Below are positions 38,876 through 49,390 of a stretch of 64,000 bases of DNA, one piece after another; the stretch's first letter is position 1; each line of letters starts with the position of its first letter. The DNA is from Lumbricus rubellus (taxonomy: Eukaryota > Annelida > Clitellata > Crassiclitellata > Lumbricidae), in contig OX243828.1 of NCBI GenBank assembly GCA_945859605.1, positions 19,182,381 to 19,246,380 of the forward strand, written 5' to 3'. The translations under genes and the position numbers were made by a program. The notes beneath the pieces are model-generated. The model was given only the letters and a program-made list of their open reading frames with translations, searched no databases and had not been told where the DNA came from.

Positions 38876-41800
38876 CTGCAGTGAAAAAACACATTGAAAT
38901 AGAAAAGTGATACCTAGCAACACGAGTTTAATCTAGGGCGTGCGTAACATCTATCTTGCAAACTAACAAATTTTTTGGGCCCTGACCAATGACCACAGAG
39001 ATACAAACATTGCATTATTACTATTATTATAACTATCATAATTTTTTTTTGCCCTGAGGTATTTAGGATCCCTTGAGGACTTTACTCTTAACTACTGCTA
39101 TAAAACCAGTCCAGAAAAACCAGTCCAGAATGGCCCTATTTGTTATTATTATTATTACTATTATTATAATTATTATTATCATTATTACTACTACAATTAT
39201 ATTATTAATCATCAGTAAGGACATTTTTATTATTAATCATCAGTAAGGACATTTTACGCATTTTTTTTATTTTGGTGACCCCTCCCCTGCGAGGGATTAA
39301 TTCCAGCCAGAAGGAAAAGAAGAAGTAATGACATTTTAAATAATAATGGTCATTTGGAAAAAGCATCACGTGACCTAGTTACCTTTCATAAATAAAGGAA
39401 GTATCAGGCAAAAGATTTATAACTGGCAGCAAACTAATCATTTCATCACTTTAAATGCTCGAATTGATCAAATTTAAAAAATTAAACATGGAAATGATCA
39501 ATTAATAATGTCAAGACGCTCACTTATGTGTTGTTGGACGAGCGACTCGAGTCTGCTCGACATGCTCTCCTTCGCTGCTCCGTCTTTTCTATTCACTAGA
39601 TGATAAATCTCACGCTTAATGTTGCCGAGCACTTTCATCAGTTGACCTACAAAAATTCATATGCAAAAAATTATTCATCAGCTGACCTACATAAATTAAT
39701 ATGCAACAATTATTCATCAGCTGACCTACTTAAATTAATATGCAACAATTTATTCATGAGCTGATTTACAAAACTAATAAGCAACAATTATTCATCAGTT
39801 GACCTAGATCATTACCTATAATTATTCATCAGCTGACCTAGATCCATATGCTTTACTGGGTTTCTAATATGACAACTGACCTAAATCGATTATCTATAAT
39901 TATTCATCAGCTGACCTAGATCCATTAAAGATACTGGGTTTACGAATTGTTACAATCTAGTTCTAGGGCAGCAAGTTCTGATCCACCTCAAGTCACCGTG
40001 TAAGGACCTTGTGCAAGTCCTTCACTTGCAATTGCTCAGTGCTTCGGTATGAAACTCGTGATTCAGTGTCCACGCTCTAGTTGGGAGCGCTTCCGAGTAT
40101 AAATATTGAAGGGGCGTTATACCAAGTGCATATACAAACAAACAAAACAAAGACAAAACTTACGGTGCTCAAGTTCAAGTCCATGCAGTTTCAGTTTGTT
40201 CGCCTCGTGCTGCGCCTTCTTCTTCAGGCGACAAGCGCGCGACGCAAACTTGTTCTTCTCCTTCAACATCTTCGCACGAGCGCTCGCAGGCATGTCGCTA
40301 GATGGCGTTATATCATTGATGAGCTTGTTCAGCTTCTTCAGCTCGTTCCCGGTGACGAACAGTTTGTGCGGGTTCGGGGTGACATCGTTGCCATCCCCGC
40401 GGCGTGCCTTCCCGTTGTGTTTGTAGCGGGTCTGGTTCTGTTCCGGGTCGAAGACCGGGTCCTCGAAGTCGTGCAGAACGTGTGGGTCCTCGGTCTCGAC
40501 CGACTTGCAGAGTCGCTTTCCTTTCGGTCCTTTCGACTGCGTGTTGTACTGCCAGAAGTACTTTTTCTCCTTGCGACTAGACGGAGCGAAGTCGTCCGTG
40601 GTGTGTTCCGACTTTGAATGGACCGATTCTGCGGAAGAACAGTTGTTTCGTTAGTTCATAGTCACTTTATAATTACAATCATTATTATTATTATTAGCAT
40701 TATTATTATTATAGTATCAATTATATTATTACTATCATTATTATTAACATATATTATAACCATTATTATTACTTTATTACCATTATTATTACTTTGATTA
40801 CCATTATTATTTTTATTATTATTATTATTATTATAAAATCAATACCATCATCATTATTATCACCGTAATTATTACCAATAGTAAATATTTACCATTATTA
40901 TTTTTTTACCCGAAGTAGAACTTTCTAATCCCACAGAAAAAAAATAGTCCAAGACCGTCGGTTGGTTGGTAGTCTCTGAAACAGCTTCGGTTCAATTCTG
41001 TCAAAAGTAAGTATCACTATTATTCACACCGACAATGACACGGGCGTTAAATTATGTGAAAGTCAAAAACCGTAAACCAAGAGACTTATAAATAATTACC
41101 GTCATCTGAATTGTCGAACTCTGCATTTTCTATGTCGCTGTCTCCGAGCATGCTCTCCTCGCGATCCGACAATTCTTCCAATGGATTGAAAGCCACGTCT
41201 GACAGATCCGAAGAAAGGAAACAAACGGTCAAAATTAACAAGTGGTGTAACTTTGGTCTACGAACTAAGGGACACCAATTTCTTATTCCATACCCTTCAC
41301 TTTTTAGATTAACGATTATTGGTAATTGTATGAGCATTGGGGGCGCTGTGGTGTAGTGGGTATGTTCGTATCCTTGCAGCCGAAGGGTTGCAGGTTCAAA
41401 TTCACCTCACACATACAAACATTGCGCATTGAATATTCACTTTAGAAAAGAGTGGTTGGTCAATGGTCCTATTATGACAAAACTAAGCACTAATAATAAT
41501 GTTAACTTGAACATCAAATCATATGTAAAAAATAATAATAATAATAAAAATAATAGGGCCCATTCCAGAGAAATCAGCTTATTCTTATTTATTATTAGTG
41601 TTGCAATCCCTAATGGATCATGTTTACCAGAGGGCAAAAAATAATATTATTAATAATATTATTAATGGGATTGCTTTTTACCTCATATGAGCTTAACCCT
41701 AAGCAGTACACAACGCAAGAACAGTAGCACCACCTAAGGTAAAAAAAAGAATCTGACACTACTTTTTTTAGCCGTGGCTGGGCTGGGAGCGCCTCTGAGT

Positions 41801-43335
41801 AGACTTCTTGAAGAGGCGCTATATAAGTTTTCGAAATGAATGAATGAATGAATGAATGAGTACTAACCCTGACTCTTTAGACCCTGGCCGAAATCAGCAC
41901 TTCCAACAGCCGCCGTTGCCCTCGACTCGACCGGCATGGCGTAACGCTCCATCTCCCACGTCTGCTCCAGACCCCTCTTCACCGGCTTCACATCGTCCGG
42001 CGCCAACTCCGGCAGCGCCAAAGTCGTCTGCTTCGGCGGCGTACCCTCCGGAACCATCACGGAAACAGTCGGAACAACCACGGCGCCGACCAGTCGAACG
42101 GCCCGCGATCCCCCGTTCGGCATCGGCACGTAGCACTGATTGGGGTAGGCGGATATATGTGGCACCCCCGCGCCGATCAACTCCGCCAGCCGATCGCGCA
42201 TTCCGACATCCGGTTTCCTGTCCGGTGGGCTGCTCCCCATGTAGCGCGGCTCCTGCCCCGTGGTCGACATCAAATCACTCGTCACGAAAGCGGGAAAGCG
42301 AAGAGGTGCCGCCCCCATACCCGACGTTGACACCGTCGTCACGTATGACGTCACCGTGCAGGTCGTGAACTTCGGCGGTGATCCTATCCCTGGAGCGCCA
42401 ACGCCACCGATGGCACCACCGGGTGCGAACTTGGGCGCAATGGTCAACACCGGGTCCAGACTCGTGACCGTCGCGTTCTGGTCGGCGCTCGTGAATGCCG
42501 CGCTGGACGCGTACAGATCTTCGAGGATCTTGTATTCGTCGAGAAACGCGGAATCGAGATCCTTGCTGTTCAGCTGCGTGAGGGTCGGACCTCCGCCGAA
42601 CACCGGGTCCTGCATCAGCGCGTCGCCATCATTCTCCTTCGACATTTCAAAGATGTCCTTCTCCAGCTTGTACCAGTCGTTCGGAAGTCCTCCCAGCGCG
42701 TCCACACTCGTCGTCGTCGTCGTCGCGGGAACCAGCTCGTCCAACTTGCCGCAGTTCTCGAAACTCAGCGCGTCGGAGAGAACGTCGAATCCGCTCCCGT
42801 TCGCTTTTCCACCGCCGCCACCGTCGGCAAAGCTCACTCCGTCTATCGGCAACGCCTGGTAGACCTGCTCCATCTTTCCGCAGTCGTCGAACTCCAGTCC
42901 GTCGTGGCTCGACAAGCAGAACATTCCGTCCGGTTTATCGTGCGTGCCTTCAAACGTCATTCCGGAAACTGATGGAGCGAAGTTCCCGTCCAGCTCGAAA
43001 CAGTCCTTGAAGCCGAGGGCCTCCGACGTGGGTGGACCAAAGAGTCCGTCCAGCTCCACGCAGTCCTGGAAAGTCATTCCTTCCATCGAAGGACTGATGA
43101 TTCCCTCCGACTTGATGAAATCGTCTCCGGAGGTCATGTTGACGAGGCGGGGCCCGGTGGTGAAGTCCTGCGACTGGCCGCAGGTCATGGATTCGATACC
43201 CTCGGGTTCGTACATGAACTGACTGCTTGGACTGAGGCTGAACATCGTCTCGGTTAGGCTGTGGTCGATCGTGTGTAGCATTGGAATGCCTTCGGGCGTT
43301 TCGTGGTACTTTCCGGTGTTGTTGTATGGCAACAT
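38778..43335 (-). CDS. CREBRF: CREBRF orthologue (CREB3 regulatory factor), 5 coding exons
   Basis: Minus-strand exons 43335-41868, 41198-41100, 40628-40164, 39646-39524 and 38875-38778 join with matching phases into about 750 residues (human is about 640). The N-terminal half is acidic and carries repeated LxFxDCxxLD motifs (residues about 87-203) and TLTQLNSKDLDSAF (251-264), matching TLAQLNS of the vertebrate protein. Exon 3 encodes KYFWQYNTQ, GKARRGDGNDVTPNPHKL and the bZIP basic region NKFASRACRLKKK (about 648-660). The leucine-zipper region continues into exon 4, and the C-terminus VAGHTADYVNLVL matches the family. Known role: nuclear bZIP factor that represses CREB3/Luman and works in stress and TORC1/nutrient signalling; insect REPTOR is the homologue. 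A 3' splice site at 43366-43367 (minus strand TTTTTTACAG) shows a 5'UTR exon further upstream, position unknown. Confidence 0.94.
39524..39646 (-). CDS. CREBRF: CREBRF exon 4 (zipper continuation)
   Basis: Acceptor TTTTTGTAG|GTCAACTGATG, donor ATAA|GTGAGC. Encodes RQLMKVLGNIKREIYHLV. Its acceptor is part of a tandem array (39638-39945). Confidence 0.9.
39638..39945 (-). repeat. Tandem array built from CREBRF exon 4 splice acceptor
   Basis: About eight units of 34-43 bp. On the minus strand each contains a version of TAGGTCAGCTGATGAATAAT. The unit nearest the exon is the real 3' splice site plus the first bases of exon 4. Copies of the GACCTAC/GACCTAG core (plus strand) start at 39644, 39684, 39723, 39763 (mutated), 39801, 39835, 39878 and 39913. 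Confidence 0.88.
39962..40133 (+). mobile_element. SINE, 5'-truncated
   Basis: Begins near the B-box remnant (AGTTCTGATCCACCTCAAG), then GGACCTTGTGCAAGTCC, CAATTGCTCAGTGCTTCGG, GGGAGCGCTTCCGAGTATAA and GGGGCGTTATACCAAGTG. It lies antisense in CREBRF intron 3, 30 nt beyond the exon 3 donor. Confidence 0.8.
40164..40628 (-). CDS. CREBRF: CREBRF exon 3 (bZIP)
   Basis: Acceptor GTTCTTCCGCAG, donor CACC|GTAAGT. Encodes the conserved pre-bZIP block (FWQYNTQSKGPKGKRL, GKARRGDGNDVTPNP, NELKKLNKLINDI) and the basic region with the start of the zipper. Confidence 0.94.
40675..40915. repeat. ATT-rich microsatellite
   Basis: Degenerate (ATT)n and ATTATTACC repeats in the CREBRF intron between exons 2 and 3. 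Confidence 0.85.
41100..41198 (-). CDS. CREBRF: CREBRF exon 2
   Basis: Acceptor TCTTCGGATCTGTCAG, donor GACG|GTAATT. Encodes an acidic segment DVAFNPLEELSDREESM, equivalent in position to the acidic run of vertebrate CREBRF. Confidence 0.85.
41338..41412 (+). mobile_element. SINE head fragment
   Basis: GGGGCGCTGTGGTGTAGTGG and the B-box variant GGTTCAAATTCACC match the SINE head; the copy stops at CACCTCA. Confidence 0.7.
41780..41860 (+). repeat. SINE-tail element with (TGAA)n
   Basis: GGGAGCGCCTCTGAGTAGAC, CTTGAAGAGGCGCTATATAAG, then six TGAA units ending 8 nt from the CREBRF exon 1 donor. Confidence 0.75.
41868..43335 (-). CDS. CREBRF: CREBRF exon 1 of the CDS (N-terminal half)
   Basis: 1468 coding nt from ATG at 43335 to the donor CAGG|GTTAGT. 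The exon starts at 43365; its 30-nt 5'UTR contains a short (GT)n run. The start follows AGAA and is the first ATG in the exon. Confidence 0.9.
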
Positions 43336-44334
43336 TTCTATTCGTGTGTGTGTGTGTGCTCGGATCTGTAAAAAACAACAGAATTCTTATTGTCAGATTA
43401 AACTGTCTTATGAAATTATCCAGAATTTAAAAAAGTAAAATTGAGTGCAGAAAATTTACTTAAACAAATAAAAGACAAATGAAAATTAAAGTGCTCGGAG
43501 TTAAAGAGAATAGAAACAAAAAAACATAGTAGATTCAAGAATTGAGTGAAATAGAAAAAGGAAAAATAAAGTCAGTGCTAAACAAAGGGGGAGGGGGATA
43601 CAAGAAAACGAAAGTAAAATCCAGGTGTCAAATTTTTTTGAAATAGAAAAAGGCCAGAGTAAACTTAAGGTGTTATAAATGTATTTACTGTGGGGAATCC
43701 TAATTTTACTGTGGTTTCTGGTGCACAGAGATACTGCACATGATAGAAAGTATATTATTATTAAAGCATCCTATCCAATAATTGCTCTCAGTGTAAGCTG
43801 GACATCCAAGCCGGACATCCCCACAGTAAAGTAAGGACTCCCACAGTAAAATGAGGATTCCCAAAAAAACAAGAGCTCCCCACAGCAAAATGATGACTAC
43901 CAACGTTTTAAGAGCACTGCCTCTTTGGGGCAGTTCTGATGAAGCTTGGCCGTATCCTCCACTAACCACTACCTCCACTAAAACCCATTTGCTACTTCCT
44001 CTATCCCATGACAAGAGCTACATGACAACGACCACATAAATCCCATAGTCCACGGCTGAAAGCAATTACCTGGTAGGATGTATTAATATGCTTCTATGAC
44101 ATTATCTCTGTGCAGCTAAGTGCAATATGCAATTGGTTATTAAAAAATATCCTGATGTATAATATTATAAATGCTTCCAATAATGAAATCATAATGAAAG
44201 CACGGTCATCCATAAAGCCAACAAAAAAACTTTAGCCCCCACCCCCTTAACCAAACAACATCAGAAACTGAAAGTAAAACAGAAGTGTAATGTCACAACA
44301 AGAATACTATCAGCTGAAATACCACAAGATGATT

Positions 44335-44590
44335 AGTATTTTTCCCAAAAGATGATCAGTGTTCCTTCCCCCAAGATGATCAGTATTTTCCCCATAAGAT
44401 TATTAGTATTTCTTCCCACAAGATGATCAGTATTTTCCCCACAAGATGATCAGTATTCTCCCCACAAGATGATCAGTATTTTCCCCACAAGATGATCACT
44501 ATTTTCCGCCACAAGATGATAAGTATTTTCCCCCCACAAGATGCTTAGCACGGTATTTTTTCACACGATATGATCAGTATTTTTTCCTGA
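44335..44590. repeat. 23-25 bp tandem repeat (ACAAGATGATCAGTATTTTCC)
   Basis: About ten copies of a unit containing AAGATGATCAGTATTTTCCC with small length changes. Confidence 0.9.
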
Positions 44591-44947
44591 CTCATGTGCT
44601 ATAATTTCTAACAATAATTAATTGCAAAAAACAACTCACAATTTAATATAAAAAATGATAGAACTTGTACAATTTGCCCAAATGATTTTCTTCACACTAC
44701 TCACTGAACTAAACCGATAATCGTTAATCACTGTAACATGCACTGCATATCCTCATAAATAGTTAACTGAGCTTGCAGGCAGGTCACTTTGAGGAGTCCA
44801 ATTGTAGGTCAAAGGGCAGCCTAACAATATGTGGGTCAAACCTCAATGCCTTTGTTTACGATGATCGTGTATGTGTACCAATAAACATCAACCAGCTGTT
44901 TAGATCTAACTTGCTTCAAAACAACTGATGAAAACAACAGTCTTCAT

Positions 44948-45195
44948 CAACACATATATACATATGTATACATACATACATACATGCATGTGTATACATA
45001 CATACATACATACATACATACATACATACATACATACATACATACAGACATACAGACATACATACATACATACATACATACATACATACACAAACAGACA
45101 CAGACCTACACATCGACACAGACAGACACACACCAACACACAAGACACACACACATACACGCCGACACACAAACACACACACACACACTGAAAGC
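44948..45195. repeat. (CATA)n then CACA-rich microsatellite
   Basis: About 140 bp of CATA/CAGA tetramers followed by ACAC-rich sequence. Confidence 0.93.
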
Positions 45196-45718
45196 ATAAG
45201 GATCATCGGGCATCTAGTTATTAAGTTTCATGTCATTACCAACCATTCATATTCAAAACCTAGCATAGTTATCTAAAGAATACAAACAACATAAAAGATA
45301 GACTTAACAAAGGTATCATCCCTCCCTCCCTCCCTTCCCTCTTCCTTTCCCTTCTGTCCCATGTCCCTCCTCTCTGTTTGTCCTTCCCGCATGCACACAC
45401 AAACACACGTCACATGCGAGAACACACACACACAACACAAACTTAATCTTCTTTGCCAACCCTTTTAAAGTCAGTGGTAGAAGACAAAGTATATTCTTGC
45501 AACATTCTCTTTTACAAGTCTCATCCTTGTGAGTTTCTTGTAATGTGTAACTGTAGCCAATTATTAAAAACATTTTGGTAACTTTAGAGCAACTACAGCT
45601 GGTAGTTACTTTTCACCAAAAGTAATGCACAGTGGTAACTGATTTAACTTTCACGAGGTAGTGGCAACTAAAAAATTAGTCCCTATGAATTAATTCCTTT
45701 TGCTCGCATCGAAATATA

Positions 45719-47123
45719 CAGGGTGGGCCAAAAGTATTTGTTCAACTTTGAAGGCCTATAACTTAGGCAGTTTAGCAAGTAAGTGTATGCTTAATGCATC
45801 AAATTAAAGGTCGTTATATCAGCTATAAGTCCGACAAATTTCATTACGGTAGCTTGCACTACGCGCCCTATAATTATTGTGTACCGCACCTACCTTGTTT
45901 TCTGACGTAAACAATAATTTCATCGTTGCGCCGTTAACAGAAGATGACAGCTTTGAAAGCCTATAACTTAGGCAGTTTAGCAAGCAAGTGTATGCTTAAT
46001 GCATCAAATTAAAGGTCGTTATATCAGCTACAACTGGTCAAAAATTTACATTTTTTGCTTTAATAATAATTGCGTAAAACTACTGTACTGAATATGTATC
46101 AGTTTACAATGATTTTAATTCGTCTATCTTGCAAAACACAATACTTGGAAAATTAGTCTTTGCAAGTTTGCATTATTGATAGCCATTAAGAAATCCAAGA
46201 ATTATTTAGTCAAATAAATATTCAATGTGTCTTCCACGAGCTCGAATGACTGCATGAATGCGACGTGCCCATTGATCTATGGCTCCATTGATGAGTTCCT
46301 GGCTGATCTCAGTCCAGCAACGAGTGATGACGCGCTTCAGATGCTCGACGTGTACTATCCGTTCACAATAAACCCGTTGCTGCAAAGCAACCCAGATTGA
46401 GTAATCAACGGGGTTTAAGTCATGGCTATTAGGCGGCCAGTTATGTGGTTCGATGAACTCAAGAACGTTCGCGTTCAAAAACTCCACGGTATGACGAGCG
46501 ATGTTGTCAGCGGTACGTGCCGAACGAGGACGGCCAGTAACAGGTTTACGTTTAGAACTTGCACTCGCGTCAATTTGTCTAATTAATCGGTTGAGATTGT
46601 TTTCACTCCAGTTTCTAGCAGAAAATTCATTCATCATTTGGTATGCATTTAAATGTTTTTTCAATTTTAAAATTCGAATCAAAGTCCTGTCATTTTCTGT
46701 TAACGGCGCAATGATGAAATTATTGTTTACGTCAGAAAACAAGGTAGGTGCGGTACACAATAATTATATGGCGCGTAGTGCAAGCTACCGTAATGAAATT
46801 TGTCGGACTTATAGCTGATATAACGACCTTTAATTTGATGCATTAAGCATACACTTGCTTGCTAAACTGCCTAGGTTATAGGCTTTCAAAGCTGTCATCT
46901 TCTGTTAACGGCGCAATGATGAAATTATTGTTTACGTCAGAAAACAAGGTAGGTGCGGTACACAATAATTATATGGCCCGTAGTGCAAGCTACCGTAATG
47001 AAATTTGTCGGAATTATAGCTGATATAACGACCTTTAATTTGATGCATTAAGCATACACTTACTTGCTAAACTGCCTAAGTTATAGGCCTTCAAAGTTGA
47101 ACAAATACTTTTGGCCCACCCTG
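45719..47123 (-). mobile_element. Tc1/mariner-type element, internally deleted
   Basis: Ends CAGGGTGGGCCAAAAGTATT and its inverse, flanked by TA (45717-45718 and 47124-47125). The inverted repeats extend over 300 bp and contain a subterminal segment of about 205 bp that is tandemly duplicated, fully on the right and partly on the left. A broken transposase ORF lies inside on the minus strand. Confidence 0.9.
46206..46760 (-). pseudogene. Degraded Tc1/mariner (IS630 superfamily) transposase
   Basis: A 184-residue frame. The N-terminal half has helix-turn-helix-like segments (LNAYQMMNEFSARNWSENN). The C-terminal half has the family pattern WPPNSHDLNPVDYSIWVAL. The third catalytic acid there would be Asp (NPVD), not Glu, placing it with DDxD-type lineages. 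The region holding the first two catalytic Asp residues is deleted, so it cannot be active. The start of the frame overlaps the inverted repeat. Confidence 0.8.
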
Positions 47124-47599
47124 TATATATATACTGGCATAAAATATTATTAAAGGTGTTTTGTCATCAACCTCCATATTCTTTGCTCCACGTGGTTAAA
47201 ATGACTAAGAGCTCTTTAACTAGTTAGTTTTTCCAATTAACTATCCAACACTGATAAAGGTCCAACAAGAAACACACACGGAGCTGAGTCAGCTTTTATA
47301 TCTGCTGATGTAGAACAAAGAAAAATTCCATGCTAGAGAAAAGTTATTATTGTTTTTGGTAATGCTACTTTCGTTTCATATCAACGAAAATCTTATCTTT
47401 CATGGTCTGAGTCACTGGCACAAAACAAAGCAACATCATGAGTCATGACCAAGATTGAATCATGACTGAGTCGTCACACCACATGACATGACACATGAAT
47501 CAACTGGAGCATTTGGGAACAAACTCATGATGTGGATAACCACTCTATTGCACAACATAACCATTTTCGGCAAATAACAATATTTGACCACTTCCTACA

Positions 47600-47680
47600 C
47601 TGGAAGCGCCTCTGATTGGCACGCACCGTGAGAGGTATTTTATATAAACTTATAGATACTATACAATATAATACAAGCAC
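47600..47680 (+). repeat. SINE-tail element, subfamily 2
   Basis: GGAAGCGCCTCTGATTGGCA, CGTGAGAGGTATTTTATATAAA, then TATACAATATAATACAA. Confidence 0.6.
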
Positions 47681-47703
47681 CTTATCCATTAAAAAATTTA
47701 ACG

Positions 47704-47765
47704 TGCAAGCGCTTCCAAGTAGTGCTCCTTGAAGAGGCGCTATAGAAATTCTTGACCGATGAATA
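47704..47765 (+). repeat. SINE-tail element, subfamily 1
   Basis: GCAAGCGCTTCCAAGTAGTG, CCTTGAAGAGGCGCTATAGAAA. Confidence 0.6.
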
Positions 47766-48992
47766 TGCCAAGTTGGACTGTTCTGCCTTCTTCTTCCTCA
47801 CCCTCTAATGTACATGACACATTTCAGCAATACTGCTGTATATACCATTAACACCAAGTTTCTTAATGTGTAGGCTACATCACACAGAAAAACCACTTAA
47901 AACACACGACCAGGAACATAATATAGTACAAAAACAAACCATCTATCTGCTGAGTGCGAATTAAAAACTAACCTTGTATTAAATTTCTATAATTAAAAGC
48001 CTCTCAAAATCAATTGAAGCGTGGGTTGAAACAAACAACATCAAGTGGATGCAAAATTAAGGCAGACTTAAATTATTCTAATTGAATATTTATATAGCTG
48101 CACTACCAGCACAAACTAAAACAACGGCAAGCTGTATATACTGAACTCCATAAAAAAAAAAATACAAAGAGTGCTCAGTCACTAGGTCTAAAGCAAGCCA
48201 TAAAGGCAGTCATGTAATGTAATTAGCAATTTCTATAGCGCCACTCACAGCCGAGGCCATTCAGTCATGGGTATGAAGTGCTAGCGATTTCATTATTTTT
48301 AATATTTTTTTTGCACTTCACTTCTGATTCTTTGGTAACTGGACCATGACCTACTTTGACTTGCAACACCCTTGGACAACCCTTCTGACTAGCGCTCGTC
48401 AATACTAAAGCTGGTGCCCTCCACTCGGCTTCAAGTGGCACCTAGAAATCTAAAGATTACAGTTCAATTTGGATTCCCTCACCTAGTTTGTGACCCCCAT
48501 CTTACAGCTGATGCAATCTGTGTACCGATTTCCTGCCGACTTTGCTGCATGGAGTCACAATGTGGATCGGAAATCTACAGACACCTTTCTACTCCGAAGG
48601 GAAATCTATTCCATCCGTCCCACTTTTCGGTCAACGGTCCACCCGACTAACTTACTTACTTACTTAGACCATCGTCCACCCAAATAGCCAATCGCGGAAG
48701 TCTACCGACCGTAATCAGGCGTTCAGCGGCGGCACGCGAGCTACCAGTATGAACCAACCTCACAGCCCAAAGATTTCCATAACCTGCTTCAGCCAAGCCA
48801 CGGTGTTAAAGCTTGAAGCAACGGCATCCAGCCTGCAAAGCTATACTCTGGCCCATAAACACGGATGCTGATCGTATGTATGTACGGGCCACTGGTTGTA
48901 CTTTGGCAGTGCCAGTCCCAAGCCTGGAGAAAGGAGAAGGGTGACATTGATCATCCTTGATGTATTAGGGCAGTGTCGTTAAACGGTTACAA

Positions 48993-49390
48993 GCAGTGAT
49001 CTCTCTCTCTCTCTCTGTCTGTTTCTTTCTCTTTGTCTCTCTCTCTATGTCTCTGTCTGTCGGTTTGTTTGTCTGTCTCTCAACCTCTTTGTCTCTCTCT
49101 CTGTGTCTGTCTGCATGTCTCTCTGTCACTCTCTCCATGTCAGTTTGTCTGTCTCTCTACCTCTTTGTCTCTCTCTGTGTCTGTCTGCCCCTATCTCTCT
49201 CTTTCTCTGTCTATGTGTCTGCCTGTCTCTCTACCTCTTTGTCTCTCTCTGTGTCTGTCTGCCTCTAAATCATTCTCTCTTTATCTCTCTATGTCTCTGC
49301 CTGTCTCTCTGTCACCCTATGCTTCTGCCTTTCTGTCTCTACCACTCCGTCTTTCTTTGCCCGTCTCTTTCTCTCTCTCTCTCTCTGGTT
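48993..49390. repeat. TCTC/TCTG degenerate microsatellite
   Basis: About 400 bp of TC-rich tetramers like those at 2036-2572, more diverged. Confidence 0.93.

Noticed and set aside
41338..41860. One SINE split by a 365-bp insertion
   Set aside because: Head and tail fragments are in the right order, but no target duplication joins them; two independent fragments are equally likely.
44335..44590. CRISPR-like regularly spaced repeats
   Set aside because: Units are contiguous without unique spacers, and the genome is plainly metazoan.
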